35,371 nt of DNA, from contig JAUREI010000020.1 of NCBI GenBank assembly GCA_030827515.1, positions 1 through 35,371 on the forward strand, in the 5' to 3' direction. The notes beneath the pieces are model-generated. The model saw only the letters and a program-made list of their open reading frames with translations. It ran no database searches and was not told the origin of the DNA. The DNA is from Prosthecobacter sp. GTDB lineage: Bacteria > Verrucomicrobiota > Verrucomicrobiia > Verrucomicrobiales > Verrucomicrobiaceae. The translations under genes were made by a program, and so were the position numbers. Shown here piece by piece: positions 8,229-15,963 of this stretch (positions are counted from its first letter, which is position 1; every line of letters starts with the position of its first letter).

Positions 8229-8606
8229 TCACGGCTCAGGGCGTTGGCCTTTGTGCCGTTGGGACGTAGAATGAAGAAAGGTTTGAATCAGCTGATAGCC
8301 CTGCTTCACAGCCACCTGTCGAACGAGGGCGATGAAGGGATTGAGAATTTGCGAAATAAGGCTGTTTTTTGTAGCGGAAGCGCCGGGGATGTCACGCCTA
8401 AACTTGTCCTCCGCAGGATGCAGCAGGCGTCGCGCGAGGAGGAGACCGGCGATGCCGGCGCCGGCGGTCCACAGCCAGCGATGCCGTTCGATGGAGCGGC
8501 GCAACAGGCGATCCGGGCGCCATTCCGCGGCCGCATCCTGCAACTGGCCGCCGAGTTCAGCGCGCGCACGGTCGAGTTCCGCCAAAAGATCGGCCTTGGT
8601 TTTCAT
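8229..8606 (-). CDS. Hypothetical membrane protein, possibly YqjK-like
   Basis: A 125-residue protein. A charged amphipathic N-terminus (MKTKADLLAELDRARAELGG) is followed by a tryptophan/arginine-rich segment, then one short hydrophobic stretch (about 46-60, WLWTAGAGIAGLLLA). The C-terminal half is basic and amphipathic. The ATG at 8606 overlaps the stop of the upstream holin-like gene (ATGA), implying coupled translation; a longer start at 8633 would intrude further. In Escherichia coli the order yqjD-yqjE-yqjK places a small protein of similar architecture after a DUF883 gene and a holin-superfamily gene, exactly as here. The link rests on synteny and general layout, since sequence similarity is not obvious by eye. 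The function is unknown. Confidence 0.7.
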   Translation of the reverse strand: MKTKADLLAELDRARAELGGQLQDAAAEWRPDRLLRRSIERHRWLWTAGAGIAGLLLARRLLHPAEDKFRRDIPGASATKNSLISQILNPFIALVRQVAVKQGYQLIQTFLHSTSQRHKGQRPEP

Positions 8607-8986
8607 GGTTCCGGATTCTGGCCGCGCAACCACACGCGATCCTTTTCAAACTGGCGAAAGGTTTCCTCCAACACTGACAGCCGGCGCAGCCGACGGCGGA
8701 GGAGGGCAAGCGCGACAAGGCCGACAGCCAGATGGGCGACCGCGAGAGCCAGCGCCACCTGGGGCCAAGGCCGGGCGAGGGCGCCGGCCAGCCACCAGAC
8801 CAGAGCCGGCAGGGCGACCAGCCATCCTGCGAGCAGGCAGACGGCCGCGCCAACGGCCAGCGCAAGCAAGGCGGCCAACTGGCTGCCGGCCTCGCGGGCT
8901 TCCAAGTGCAGCAGGCGTCCGCGAGCCTCGGCATAGCGGGCAAGGGCCGCCAGCAGGGCCTTAGTGCGGGAGGTTTCCATGGCCAT
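8603..8986 (-). CDS. Phage holin-superfamily / YqjE-like inner-membrane protein
   Basis: A 127-residue protein. The N-terminal helix (KALLAALARYAEARGRLLHL) is typical of the family that includes YqjE and actinobacterial holin-3-like proteins. Two long hydrophobic segments follow at about 38-60 and 66-95 (LLALAVGAAVCLLAGWLVAL and VALALAVAHLAVGLVALALL), then an arginine-rich cytoplasmic tail ending FEKDRVWLRGQNPEP. Despite the family name, proteins of this type in free-standing chromosomal operons are not known to lyse cells. I chose the ATG at 8986 (MAMETSRT), 17 bp after the preceding stop; an ATG two codons later is equally acceptable. The gene lies between the YqjD-like and possible YqjK-like genes, overlapping the latter by 4 bp. 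Confidence 0.8.
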   Translation of the reverse strand: MAMETSRTKALLAALARYAEARGRLLHLEAREAGSQLAALLALAVGAAVCLLAGWLVALPALVWWLAGALARPWPQVALALAVAHLAVGLVALALLRRRLRRLSVLEETFRQFEKDRVWLRGQNPEP

Positions 8987-9003
8987 CGGGGCGGGGGTCG
9001 GGC

Positions 9004-9366
9004 TCAGCGCTTGAGCAGCAGGCCGACCAGCAGGCCGAGGCCAAAGGCGGTCATCAGCGCCTGGCGCGGCTTCTCGCGGGCCATTTTCTCCGCCTCCGCC
9101 ATGAATTCCTCGCATTGGGCACGTGCTTGCCCGAGCGTTTCACCGGCGATCTCGCGGAATTCATCGGCGCGTTCACCAAGGTCCTGAACGCGCTGGCCGG
9201 CAGCCGCCTTCAGTCGCTCGGCCTGGGCTTCCGCCGCACCGCGCAATTCGGCGGTCTTCTGTGCGGCGGCGGAACGCAGTTCTTCGGCGGCACGCAGGGC
9301 GCTGGCCTTGGCTGCCTGCAGCGGGTCACCGGCGGCGGAGTCGTGGGAAAGGGAGGGTTCGTTCAT
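9004..9366 (-). CDS. DUF883/YqjD/ElaB-like membrane-anchored protein
   Basis: A 120-residue protein. Most of it is an alanine/glutamate-rich amphipathic helix or coiled coil (for example RAAEELRSAAAQKTAELRGA). Near the C-terminus is the family hallmark, a basic EKPRQALMTAFGLGLLVGLLLKR-type segment (split here as EKPRQALMTAFG then LGLLVGLLLKR) forming one transmembrane helix at the extreme end. In E. coli, YqjD and ElaB anchor to the inner membrane by this tail and bind ribosomes, mainly in stationary phase; carrying that role over is inference. I chose the ATG at 9366, preceded by a GGGGG ribosome-site-like run. The open frame extends upstream but looks non-coding. It is the first gene of the minus-strand block, divergent from rpsL. 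Confidence 0.82.
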   Translation of the reverse strand: MNEPSLSHDSAAGDPLQAAKASALRAAEELRSAAAQKTAELRGAAEAQAERLKAAAGQRVQDLGERADEFREIAGETLGQARAQCEEFMAEAEKMAREKPRQALMTAFGLGLLVGLLLKR

Positions 9367-9395
9367 TGCGAACCCCCTTTTATCGCGGACTCCCG

Positions 9396-9425
9396 ATTGT
9401 GGCGACAAAAAAAGCGGTCTGTCAG
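9396..9425 (-). promoter_or_regulatory. Candidate sigma-70 promoter for the minus-strand block
   Basis: Reading the minus strand, CTGACA (9425-9420, 5 of 6 to TTGACA) is followed after 18 bases by CACAAT (9401-9396, 4 of 6 to TATAAT). Transcription would start about 20 nt before the DUF883-like ATG at 9366. It was found by eye only. Confidence 0.4.
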
Positions 9426-9452
9426 CGAATGCTTCCGCGGGTAGGCGGCGGT

Positions 9453-9511
9453 GAAAAAATTCAAAAAAAGCCACAAAAACATCTTGCCAATGTCAGGTTG
9501 TCGGCCATTTT
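9453..9511 (+). promoter_or_regulatory. Candidate UP element and promoter of the ribosomal protein cluster
   Basis: Runs of A at about 9453-9479 resemble an UP element. They lie directly upstream of TTGCCA (9484-9489, 5 of 6 to TTGACA), with CATTTT (9506-9511, only 3 of 6 to TATAAT) 16 bases further on. A-tracts next to a -35 box are common at strong ribosomal promoters. This would leave an rpsL leader of roughly 170 nt. The -10 match is weak, so the exact position is uncertain. Confidence 0.4.
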
Positions 9512-9528
9512 GCGTGCTCCCCGGCCCA

Positions 9529-9570
9529 GGCGCTGCTCGCAGCGCTAGCCCAGCCAGCCGCGCAAGCGGC
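9529..9570 (+). promoter_or_regulatory. Two tetraloop hairpins in the rpsL leader
   Basis: The rest of the 322-bp divergent spacer (9367-9688) carries possible RNA structure. GCGCTG-CTCG-CAGCGC (9530-9545) is followed 11 bases later by GCCGC-GCAA-GCGGC (9557-9570), a perfect 5-bp stem with a GNRA tetraloop. Neither is followed by a T-run, so they are not terminators. Further on, CCGGAAA near 9591 could pair with TTTCCGG near 9638. A structured leader is where r-protein feedback control could act; this is inference. Confidence 0.4.
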
Positions 9571-9688
9571 CCTGACTATCGGAGCAGTGAACCGGAAAAA
9601 CACTGTGCTGACCCTTTCGCAAGGTGGATGCACTGTCTTTCCGGAATTGCCCGACGCGGCCTCCAGACCGGAACGAATTCAACAGACC

Positions 9689-10087
9689 ATGCCCACCATC
9701 AATCAACTCGTCAGACACGGCCGCAAGGACAAGTCGGTGAAGTCGAAGTCGCCTGCGCTCACCAAGTGCCCGCAGCGTCGCGGCGTCTGCCTGCAGGTCA
9801 TGACCCGCACGCCGAAGAAGCCCAACTCTGCGCTCCGCAAGGTCGCCAAGGTGCGCCTGACCAACGGCTTCGAGGTGATTGCCTACATCGGTGGTGAGGG
9901 TCACAACCTTCAGGAGCACTCGATTGTCCTCGTTCGCGGCGGCCGCGTGAAGGACCTTCCGGGTGTTCGTTACCACATCGTTCGCGGCACCCTTGACTGC
10001 CTTGGCGTCGACAAGCGTCGACGCGGCCGTTCGAAGTATGGTGCCAAGCGCCCGAAGGCCGGCGCCGCCGCTGCCGCCAAGAAGTAA
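9689..10087 (+). CDS. rpsL: Ribosomal protein S12
   Basis: A 132-residue small-subunit protein of the decoding centre. The whole S12 signature is present: PTINQLVR at the start, [11 protein letters not shown] at 41-51, then [33 protein letters not shown], and [10 protein letters not shown]. Lysines at 43 and 44 and in VKDLP are the wild-type residues at positions where streptomycin-resistance changes arise in other bacteria, so no resistance allele is seen. The C-terminus carries an extra AGAAAAAKK tail. The start is the ATG at 9689; the open frame continues upstream but the conserved N-terminus begins here. No Shine-Dalgarno is evident. It is the first gene of the plus-strand cluster, 36 bp before rpsG. 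Confidence 0.98.
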   Translation: MPTINQLVRHGRKDKSVKSKSPALTKCPQRRGVCLQVMTRTPKKPNSALRKVAKVRLTNGFEVIAYIGGEGHNLQEHSIVLVRGGRVKDLPGVRYHIVRGTLDCLGVDKRRRGRSKYGAKRPKAGAAAAAKK

Positions 10088-10123
10088 GTTTCCGCCACTC
10101 CACTCCACTGACCCCATCCGATC

Positions 10124-10597
10124 ATGGCCCGCAGAAAAAGAGTTTACGACAAGCCCGTCCACAAAGACGCCCGCTACGACAGCGAGCTGGTGGCGCACCT
10201 CATCGCCCGCGTCATGCAGTGCGGCAAGAAGTCCCTGGCTGAGCGCATCGTGTACGCCGCCATCGACCAGCTCAATGAGAAGGCCGACTCGGTCGATCCC
10301 CTCGAGCTGTTCAATCGTGCCATTGAAAACGCCAAGCCCAAGGTTGAAGTCAAGGCCCGTCGTGTCGGTGGCGCCACCTATCAGGTGCCCCTTGAAGTGG
10401 CTCCGGCCCGCTCCGAATCCCTCGCCATGCGCTGGATCGTCGGCTATGCCCGCGGTCGCAAGGGTCAGCCCATGCATCGCGCCCTTGCCAATGAATTGAA
10501 GGAAGCCTCACAGGGGCAGGGCAGCGCCGTTCGCAAGCGCGACGACGTTCACAAGCAGGCCCAGGCCAACCGCGCCTTTGCTCACTTCCGCTTCTGA
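10124..10597 (+). CDS. rpsG: Ribosomal protein S7
   Basis: A 157-residue primary binding protein of the 16S 3' major domain and the head of the 30S subunit. It matches S7 throughout: [20 protein letters not shown], the [10 protein letters not shown] helix, the central [20 protein letters not shown] beta-hairpin, and [10 protein letters not shown], with a C-terminus ending [10 protein letters not shown]. Its length is normal. It lies between rpsL and fusA as in the classical str operon, and in E. coli S7 is the autogenous repressor of that operon. No purine-rich ribosome site precedes the ATG. Confidence 0.98.
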   Translation: MARRKRVYDKPVHKDARYDSELVAHLIARVMQCGKKSLAERIVYAAIDQLNEKADSVDPLELFNRAIENAKPKVEVKARRVGGATYQVPLEVAPARSESLAMRWIVGYARGRKGQPMHRALANELKEASQGQGSAVRKRDDVHKQAQANRAFAHFRF

Positions 10598-10638
10598 TTT
10601 ACACCGCATCCGCCCTTTCCGCACCCTTTTCGGCCCCC

Positions 10639-12789
10639 ATGTCCAATCCGAACTCCCCCAACCGCCAGTTTCCCCTGGAGCGCACCCGCAACATCGGGAT
10701 CTGCGCCCACATTGACGCGGGCAAGACCACTCTCACCGAGCGCGTGCTTTTCTACACTGGCATGATCCACAAGATCGGCGAGGTGCACGAGGGTGCCGCC
10801 ACGACCGACTGGATGGAGCAGGAGCAGGAGCGCGGCATCACCATCACTTCCGCCGCCGTTACGGCTTCCTGGAAGCAGCTCAAGGAAGAGGGCATCTACA
10901 AGACCCGCGAGCTTGAGGAGATGCGCATCAACATCATCGACACCCCGGGGCACGTGGACTTCACGGCCGAGGTGGAGCGCTCCCTGCGCGTTCTTGACGG
11001 CGCCATCTTCGTCCTCTGCGGCGTGGCCGGTGTCCAGCCGCAGTCCGAAACCGTCTATCGCCAGGCGGAAAAGTATGGCGTGCCGCGCATTGCCTTCGTC
11101 AACAAGATGGACCGCACCGGCGCCAACTTTGAAAACGTCGTCAAGGATGTGCGCGAGAAGCTGGGTGCCAACGCCTGGCCGATCCTGATCCCGATCGGAG
11201 CCGAGGACAACCTGTCCGGACAGATCGACGTGGTGAACCAGAAGGCCATCATCTACTCCGACAACGACAAATTTGGTTCGACCTACGCCGTGCGCGACCT
11301 GCAGGGCGACGAGGTGGCGAAGGCCAAGCAAGCCTATGATGGCCTCGTTGCGGCGATTTGCGATGTCGACGATGAGCTTGGCATGATGTTCCTTGAGGAG
11401 CAGCCGATCACCGTTCAGGACATCAAGGCCGCGCTGCGCCGGGCCGTCATTGCCAACAAGATCATCCCGATGGCGGGTGGCTCCGCCTTCAAGAACAAGG
11501 GCGTGCAGTACCTGATCGACGCCGTCATCGACTACCTGCCGGGCCCGCTCGACATTCCGCCGCAACAGGGCCAGTCCGTTGACGATCCTGAGGTGAAGAT
11601 CGACGCCGTCCCGGATGACAATGGCAAGTTCATCGCCCTCGGCTTCAAGCTGTGGTCCGACAAATTTGGCCGCCTCGTCTTCTTCCGGGTCTACTCCGGC
11701 TGCGTCAAGAAGGGCGACACCATCTACAATCCCCGCACCCGCAAGAGTGAGCGCGTCGGCCGTCTGATTCAGATTCAGGCCTCGGTTCACAAGGACATCG
11801 ACGCGTGCTATTCCGGCGATATCGCCGCCCTGGTCGGTGTCAAGGATGTGCGCACCGGCGACACCTTCTGCGACGAGGACCTGGACATCCAGCTTGAGCC
11901 CCCGACCTTCCCCGAGCCGGTCATTTCGATGGCCGTCGAACCGAAGACCAAGGGCGACCAGGAGAAGATGGCGAACGCCCTCCAGCGCCTCTCCGAAGAG
12001 GACCCGACCTTCTTTGTCAAGACCGACGAGGAAACCGGCCAGACCATCATTGCCGGCATGGGTGAACTCCACCTGGAAATTCTCTGCGACCGCCTCAAGC
12101 GCGAGCACAAGGTCGAAACCAACACCGGCAAGCCGCAGATCGCCTATCGTGAAACCCTCACGAAGGAAGCCGACGGCGAGGGCAAGCTGGTCAAGCAGTC
12201 CGGCGGTCGCGGTCAGTATGGCCACGTCGTTCTGAAGGTCTTCCCGGGTGAAAAGGGCAAGGGCGTCACGGTCGACAACAAGGTCGTCGGCGGCACCATC
12301 CCGAAGGAATACATCAACGCCTGCAAATCGGGCTGCATGGAGGCCGTGCTCAACGGCATCATCGCCGGCTACCCGGTCATCGACATGCACATCGACCTCC
12401 TGGACGGTTCGAGCCACGAAGTCGACTCCAACGAAAACGCCTTCAAGATGGCCGCCATCTTCGCCGTCAAGGACGCTCTCAAGAAGGCCAAGTGCATCCT
12501 GCTTGAGCCGATCATGGCCGTCGAGTGCTCGACCCCCGAGGACTATCAGGGTGACATCATGGGTGACCTCAACCGTCGCCGCGGCAAAATCCTCGGCATG
12601 GAGACTCGCGGCAACAGCGCCATCCTGCGCGCTGAAGTGCCCCTGGCCGAAATGTTCGGCTACTCCACCGCCATCCGCACCCTTTCCTCGGGTCGCGCCT
12701 CCTATTCCATGCAGCCCTCGCACTTCGAGCAGGTGCCGCAGCAGATCGTCGACCAGATCGTCGAGCAGCGCGGCGGCGGCAAGAACTAA
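10639..12789 (+). CDS. fusA: Translation elongation factor G
   Basis: A 716-residue translocation GTPase. The G domain is intact: P-loop AHIDAGKTT (23-31), DTPGH (101-105), NKMD (155-158), and the [11 protein letters not shown]5 region. Domain II follows ([21 protein letters not shown], split across about 334-354). Later come domain III (the [17 protein letters not shown] stretch), domain IV ([11 protein letters not shown]), and a C-terminal [17 protein letters not shown] segment. All mark bacterial EF-G rather than TetM-like or RF3 proteins. It is slightly longer than average (about 700). It follows rpsG by 41 bp. Normally tuf comes next; here rpsJ follows 35 bp later, so EF-Tu must be encoded elsewhere. 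Confidence 0.98.
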   Translation: MSNPNSPNRQFPLERTRNIGICAHIDAGKTTLTERVLFYTGMIHKIGEVHEGAATTDWMEQEQERGITITSAAVTASWKQLKEEGIYKTRELEEMRINIIDTPGHVDFTAEVERSLRVLDGAIFVLCGVAGVQPQSETVYRQAEKYGVPRIAFVNKMDRTGANFENVVKDVREKLGANAWPILIPIGAEDNLSGQIDVVNQKAIIYSDNDKFGSTYAVRDLQGDEVAKAKQAYDGLVAAICDVDDELGMMFLEEQPITVQDIKAALRRAVIANKIIPMAGGSAFKNKGVQYLIDAVIDYLPGPLDIPPQQGQSVDDPEVKIDAVPDDNGKFIALGFKLWSDKFGRLVFFRVYSGCVKKGDTIYNPRTRKSERVGRLIQIQASVHKDIDACYSGDIAALVGVKDVRTGDTFCDEDLDIQLEPPTFPEPVISMAVEPKTKGDQEKMANALQRLSEEDPTFFVKTDEETGQTIIAGMGELHLEILCDRLKREHKVETNTGKPQIAYRETLTKEADGEGKLVKQSGGRGQYGHVVLKVFPGEKGKGVTVDNKVVGGTIPKEYINACKSGCMEAVLNGIIAGYPVIDMHIDLLDGSSHEVDSNENAFKMAAIFAVKDALKKAKCILLEPIMAVECSTPEDYQGDIMGDLNRRRGKILGMETRGNSAILRAEVPLAEMFGYSTAIRTLSSGRASYSMQPSHFEQVPQQIVDQIVEQRGGGKN

Positions 12790-12824
12790 CCCCAAGCAGA
12801 AACCTTCAACGTCGGAACACCGTC

Positions 12825-13133
<309 letters not shown>

Positions 13134-13179
13134 TCCGCGCAAATCCGGCTGAATAACTCATACACAGGAGACTCTGAAT

Positions 13180-13830
13180 ATGGCTCTAGGACTGATTGGA
13201 AAAAAGCTTGGCATGACCAAGGTGTACACCGACAAGGGCGTGGCGGTCGCCGTCACCGTCGTCGACGTCAGCGGCAACACCGTGATCCAGGTGAAGCAGG
13301 CGTCGGGCAAGGATGGCTACAGCGCCGTTCAGGTCGGCTATGGCGACCAGAAGGAATTTCGCGTCAACAAGCCTGCCCTTGGCCACTTTAAGAAACACAG
13401 CGTCACCCCCAAGCGTCACATCAAGGAGTTTCGCCTGGCCTCGGACGAGCAGCTTCCCGCGGCTGACGCCACGCTGGACGCCGGCCTGTTCAGCGCCGGT
13501 CAATGGGTTGACGTCATCGGCACGACCAAGGGCAAGGGCTTCCAGGGCGTCATGAAGCGCTGGAACTTCAGCGGACAGCCTGCCACCCACGGCCACATGA
13601 TGCACCGCCGGCCCGGTTCGATCGGCTGCCGACTCACCCCCGGTCTCGTCTGGAAGAACCAGAAGATGCCCGGCCATGATGGCGTCGAGCGCGTCACCAC
13701 CCAGAATCTGAAGGTCGTCCAGAGCCGCCCCGAGGAGGGCATCCTGCTCATCAGCGGCGCCATCCCCGGCAACAAGGGCAGCATCGTCGTGGTGCGTCCC
13801 GCCAAGAAAAAGGCCGCCCCGGCCAAGTAA
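13180..13830 (+). CDS. rplC: Ribosomal protein L3
   Basis: A 216-residue early-assembly protein of the large subunit near the peptidyl-transferase centre. Conserved parts are LGLIGKKLGMTKVY at the start, VIGTTKGKGFQGVMKRWNF in the middle, the GQPATHGHMMHRRPGSIG loop (around 134-151), and MPGHDGVERVT. The loop Gln (in SGQPATHG) is the residue methylated by PrmB in other bacteria. An AGGAG site lies 9 bases before the ATG. The Ala/Lys-rich C-terminus (PAKKKAAPAK) is usual. It is followed 21 bp later by rplD. Confidence 0.98.
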   Translation: MALGLIGKKLGMTKVYTDKGVAVAVTVVDVSGNTVIQVKQASGKDGYSAVQVGYGDQKEFRVNKPALGHFKKHSVTPKRHIKEFRLASDEQLPAADATLDAGLFSAGQWVDVIGTTKGKGFQGVMKRWNFSGQPATHGHMMHRRPGSIGCRLTPGLVWKNQKMPGHDGVERVTTQNLKVVQSRPEEGILLISGAIPGNKGSIVVVRPAKKKAAPAK

Positions 13831-13851
13831 TTCCACAGGAGGTACCGTAAC

Positions 13852-14460
13852 ATGCCAGCAACCGTTCTTTCCCCCGAAGGCGCCCGCCAGGCCAGCCTGA
13901 ATCTGACCGAAGGTCACCAGGGCAAGCAGGCGCTCAACGACGTCGTCGTCGCCTACCGCGCCAATCGCCGCCAGGGCAATGCCCACACCAAGAACCGCTC
14001 GGAAGTTTCCGGCAGCGGCAAGAAGCTCTGGAAACAGAAGGGCACCGGCAACGCCCGCATGGGCAGCAAGCGCTCGCCGATCTGGAGTGGCGGCGGTGTC
14101 GTCTTTGGCCCGCGCAGCCGCGACTGGTCGAAGACCACCACCAAGAATGTCCGCAAGCTCGCCCTGCGCGCCGCGCTCACCGCCCGCATCAATGACGGAG
14201 CCGTGCTCACCGTTGACAGCTTCAGCGTTGCCGACGGCAAGACCAAGAGCTTCGTCGCCACGATCGGCGGTCTTGCCACCCAGAACAAGGTTCTCGTCGT
14301 TGGCCAGGCCTTTGACGAGCCGACCTTCCGCTCCGGCCGCAACGTCCAGAATGTTCAGCTCATTTCCGCCGACGAGGTCAACGCCGAGCACCTGCTCAAC
14401 TACGCCCAGGTGATTGTGACCGCGGACGCCCTGCCAACCCTTGCCCGGAGGACCGCCTGA
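13852..14460 (+). CDS. rplD: Ribosomal protein L4
   Basis: A 202-residue 50S protein lining the exit tunnel. The long internal loop is conserved: RANRRQGNAHTKNRSEVSGS, then KKLWKQKGTGNARMGSKRSP (a form of the usual KPWRQKGTGRARAGS). The globular C-terminal part has LRAALTARINDG and a VIVTADAL strand. In E. coli L4 represses the S10 operon; nothing here shows whether that holds. It has a strong AGGAGGT ribosome site before the ATG. The start codon of rplW lies one base after its stop. Confidence 0.97.
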   Translation: MPATVLSPEGARQASLNLTEGHQGKQALNDVVVAYRANRRQGNAHTKNRSEVSGSGKKLWKQKGTGNARMGSKRSPIWSGGGVVFGPRSRDWSKTTTKNVRKLALRAALTARINDGAVLTVDSFSVADGKTKSFVATIGGLATQNKVLVVGQAFDEPTFRSGRNVQNVQLISADEVNAEHLLNYAQVIVTADALPTLARRTA

Positions 14461-14461
14461 T

Positions 14462-14746
14462 ATGAAAGACCCCCATTCCGTGATTCAATCGATCCGCCTC
14501 AGCGAGAAGGCGACGCGTCTCGGCGAGACCAACAACGAGTACGTTTTCCTGGTCAATCCCCAGGCCAACAAGCTTGAGATCAAGCGCGCCGTCGAGGCTC
14601 ATTTCGGCAAGAAGGTGGAGGCGGTCCGCACCGCCAACTTCTTCGGCAAGGCCCGCCGCGAGCGCCGCGCCGATGCCGGTCGCACCAACCACTGGAAGAA
14701 GGCCGTCGTCCGCCTCAAGGAAGGCGAATCGCTCGACCTCGTGTGA
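14462..14746 (+). CDS. rplW: Ribosomal protein L23
   Basis: A 94-residue protein at the tunnel exit, docking site for trigger factor and SRP. It shows L23 features: IQSIRLSEKATRL near the start, NEYVFLVNPQANKLEIKRAV (around 22-41), and FGKKVEAVRTANFFGK. The loop has the usual basic RRERRADAGRTNHWKKA. I chose the ATG at 14462, one base after the rplD stop; its GGAGG ribosome site lies inside the end of rplD, which suggests coupled translation. An upstream in-frame ATG at 14441 lies inside rplD and is not preferred. Confidence 0.97.
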   Translation: MKDPHSVIQSIRLSEKATRLGETNNEYVFLVNPQANKLEIKRAVEAHFGKKVEAVRTANFFGKARRERRADAGRTNHWKKAVVRLKEGESLDLV

Positions 14747-14787
14747 ACCCCCTTTTCGGAAACCTTTAATCAGAAAGACGCAGAGCC

Positions 14788-15627
14788 ATGGCGCTGAAAA
14801 ATTTCAAGCCCACCACCCCGTCAAACCGGTACAAGGAGTGGAACTCCTTTGAAGAGATCACCAAGAGCGAGCCTCAGCGCAGCTTGACCGTGGCCCTTCG
14901 CAAATCCGGTGGCCGCAACAACACCGGGCGCATCACCTGCCGCCACATTGGCGGAGGCCACGACCGTCGCTATCGCCTGCTTGACTTCAAGCGCGCCCGT
15001 CGCGATGAGGCCGCCAAGGTCATCGGCATCGAATACGACCCGAATCGTTCCGCCCGCATTGCCCTTGTGGAATACAAGGACGGTGAGCGCGCCTACATCC
15101 TCGCCCCCAACAACCTCAAGCTCGGCGCCAGTGTCATGGCCGGCGAAAAGGCGGCCCCGGAAGTCGGCAACTCCCTGCCGCTGCGCCGGATCCCGCTTGG
15201 CACCAGCATCCACAATGTTGAACTGGTCAAGGGTCGCGGAGGTGTCGTCGCCCGTGCCGCCGGCCAGGCTGCCATTCTTTCCAACCGCGAAGGTGACTAC
15301 GCCCTCGTCAAGATGCCCTCCGGTGAAATCCGCAAGATCCACGCCGAGTGCTACGCCACCATTGGCCAGGTCGGCAACGTCGAGCACATGAATGTCGTCT
15401 CGGGCAAGGCCGGCCGCACCCGCTGGCAGGGCACCCGCCCGACCGTCCGCGGCATGTGCATGAACCCCATCGACCACCCGAACGGTGGTGGTGAAGGTCG
15501 CTCGAAGTCCGGTGGTGGTCGCCAGCACCTGCTTAGCCCGTGGGGACACGCCAAGGGCCAGAAGACCCGCAACCCGAAGAAGGCCACCGGCAAGCTGATC
15601 GTTCAGGATCGCCGCGCCAAGAAGTAA
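14788..15627 (+). CDS. rplB: Ribosomal protein L2
   Basis: A 279-residue large-subunit protein needed for subunit association and peptidyl transfer. All family segments are present: [10 protein letters not shown] near the start, [82 protein letters not shown], and the C-terminal [15 protein letters not shown]. The usually invariant DHPHGGGEG reads DHPNGGGEG here; the first His (E. coli His229) is kept and the second is replaced by Asn. The length is normal. There is only a weak purine stretch before the ATG. Confidence 0.98.
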   Translation: MALKNFKPTTPSNRYKEWNSFEEITKSEPQRSLTVALRKSGGRNNTGRITCRHIGGGHDRRYRLLDFKRARRDEAAKVIGIEYDPNRSARIALVEYKDGERAYILAPNNLKLGASVMAGEKAAPEVGNSLPLRRIPLGTSIHNVELVKGRGGVVARAAGQAAILSNREGDYALVKMPSGEIRKIHAECYATIGQVGNVEHMNVVSGKAGRTRWQGTRPTVRGMCMNPIDHPNGGGEGRSKSGGGRQHLLSPWGHAKGQKTRNPKKATGKLIVQDRRAKK

Positions 15628-15663
15628 TCCGTCAACGCAACCCGATTTCACGCACGCACTTTT

Positions 15664-15942
15664 ATGGCACGCTCCCTCAAGAAAGGCCCCTTCGTTCAGC
15701 AGGCCCTCCTGGAAAAGGTGGACAAGCTCAATGACGCCGGCCAGAAGCGCCCGATCAAGACGTGGGCGCGCAGCTCCATGATCACGCCGGACCTCGTCGG
15801 CCACACCTTCCTCGTCCACAACGGCAAGGATTTCGTGTCCGTCTACGTCACCGAGAACATGGTCGGTCACCGCCTCGGCGAGTTCGCCCTGACCCGTCTG
15901 TTCAAGGGCCACGGTGCCCACACGGTCAAGGCCTCCAAGTAA
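15664..15942 (+). CDS. rpsS: Ribosomal protein S19
   Basis: A 92-residue protein of the 30S head that contacts S13 and the A-site finger. It starts [20 protein letters not shown] as expected. The core [20 protein letters not shown] and the end [20 protein letters not shown] are textbook S19. There is no purine-rich ribosome site. Normally rplV follows directly; here an unrelated exported-protein gene starts 21 bp downstream. Confidence 0.98.
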   Translation: MARSLKKGPFVQQALLEKVDKLNDAGQKRPIKTWARSSMITPDLVGHTFLVHNGKDFVSVYVTENMVGHRLGEFALTRLFKGHGAHTVKASK

Positions 15943-15963
15943 CACCTCCTGATTCCTCCGACC

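Noticed and set aside
8603-8986. A phage remnant, suggested by holin-family similarity
   Set aside because: No other phage genes are near. The surrounding order matches the yqjD-yqjE-yqjK type of chromosomal operon.
10582-12795. A 737-residue open frame on the minus strand covering fusA
   Set aside because: It is the antisense mirror of a highly expressed GC-biased gene. fusA on the plus strand is certain, and the antisense product has no recognisable family.
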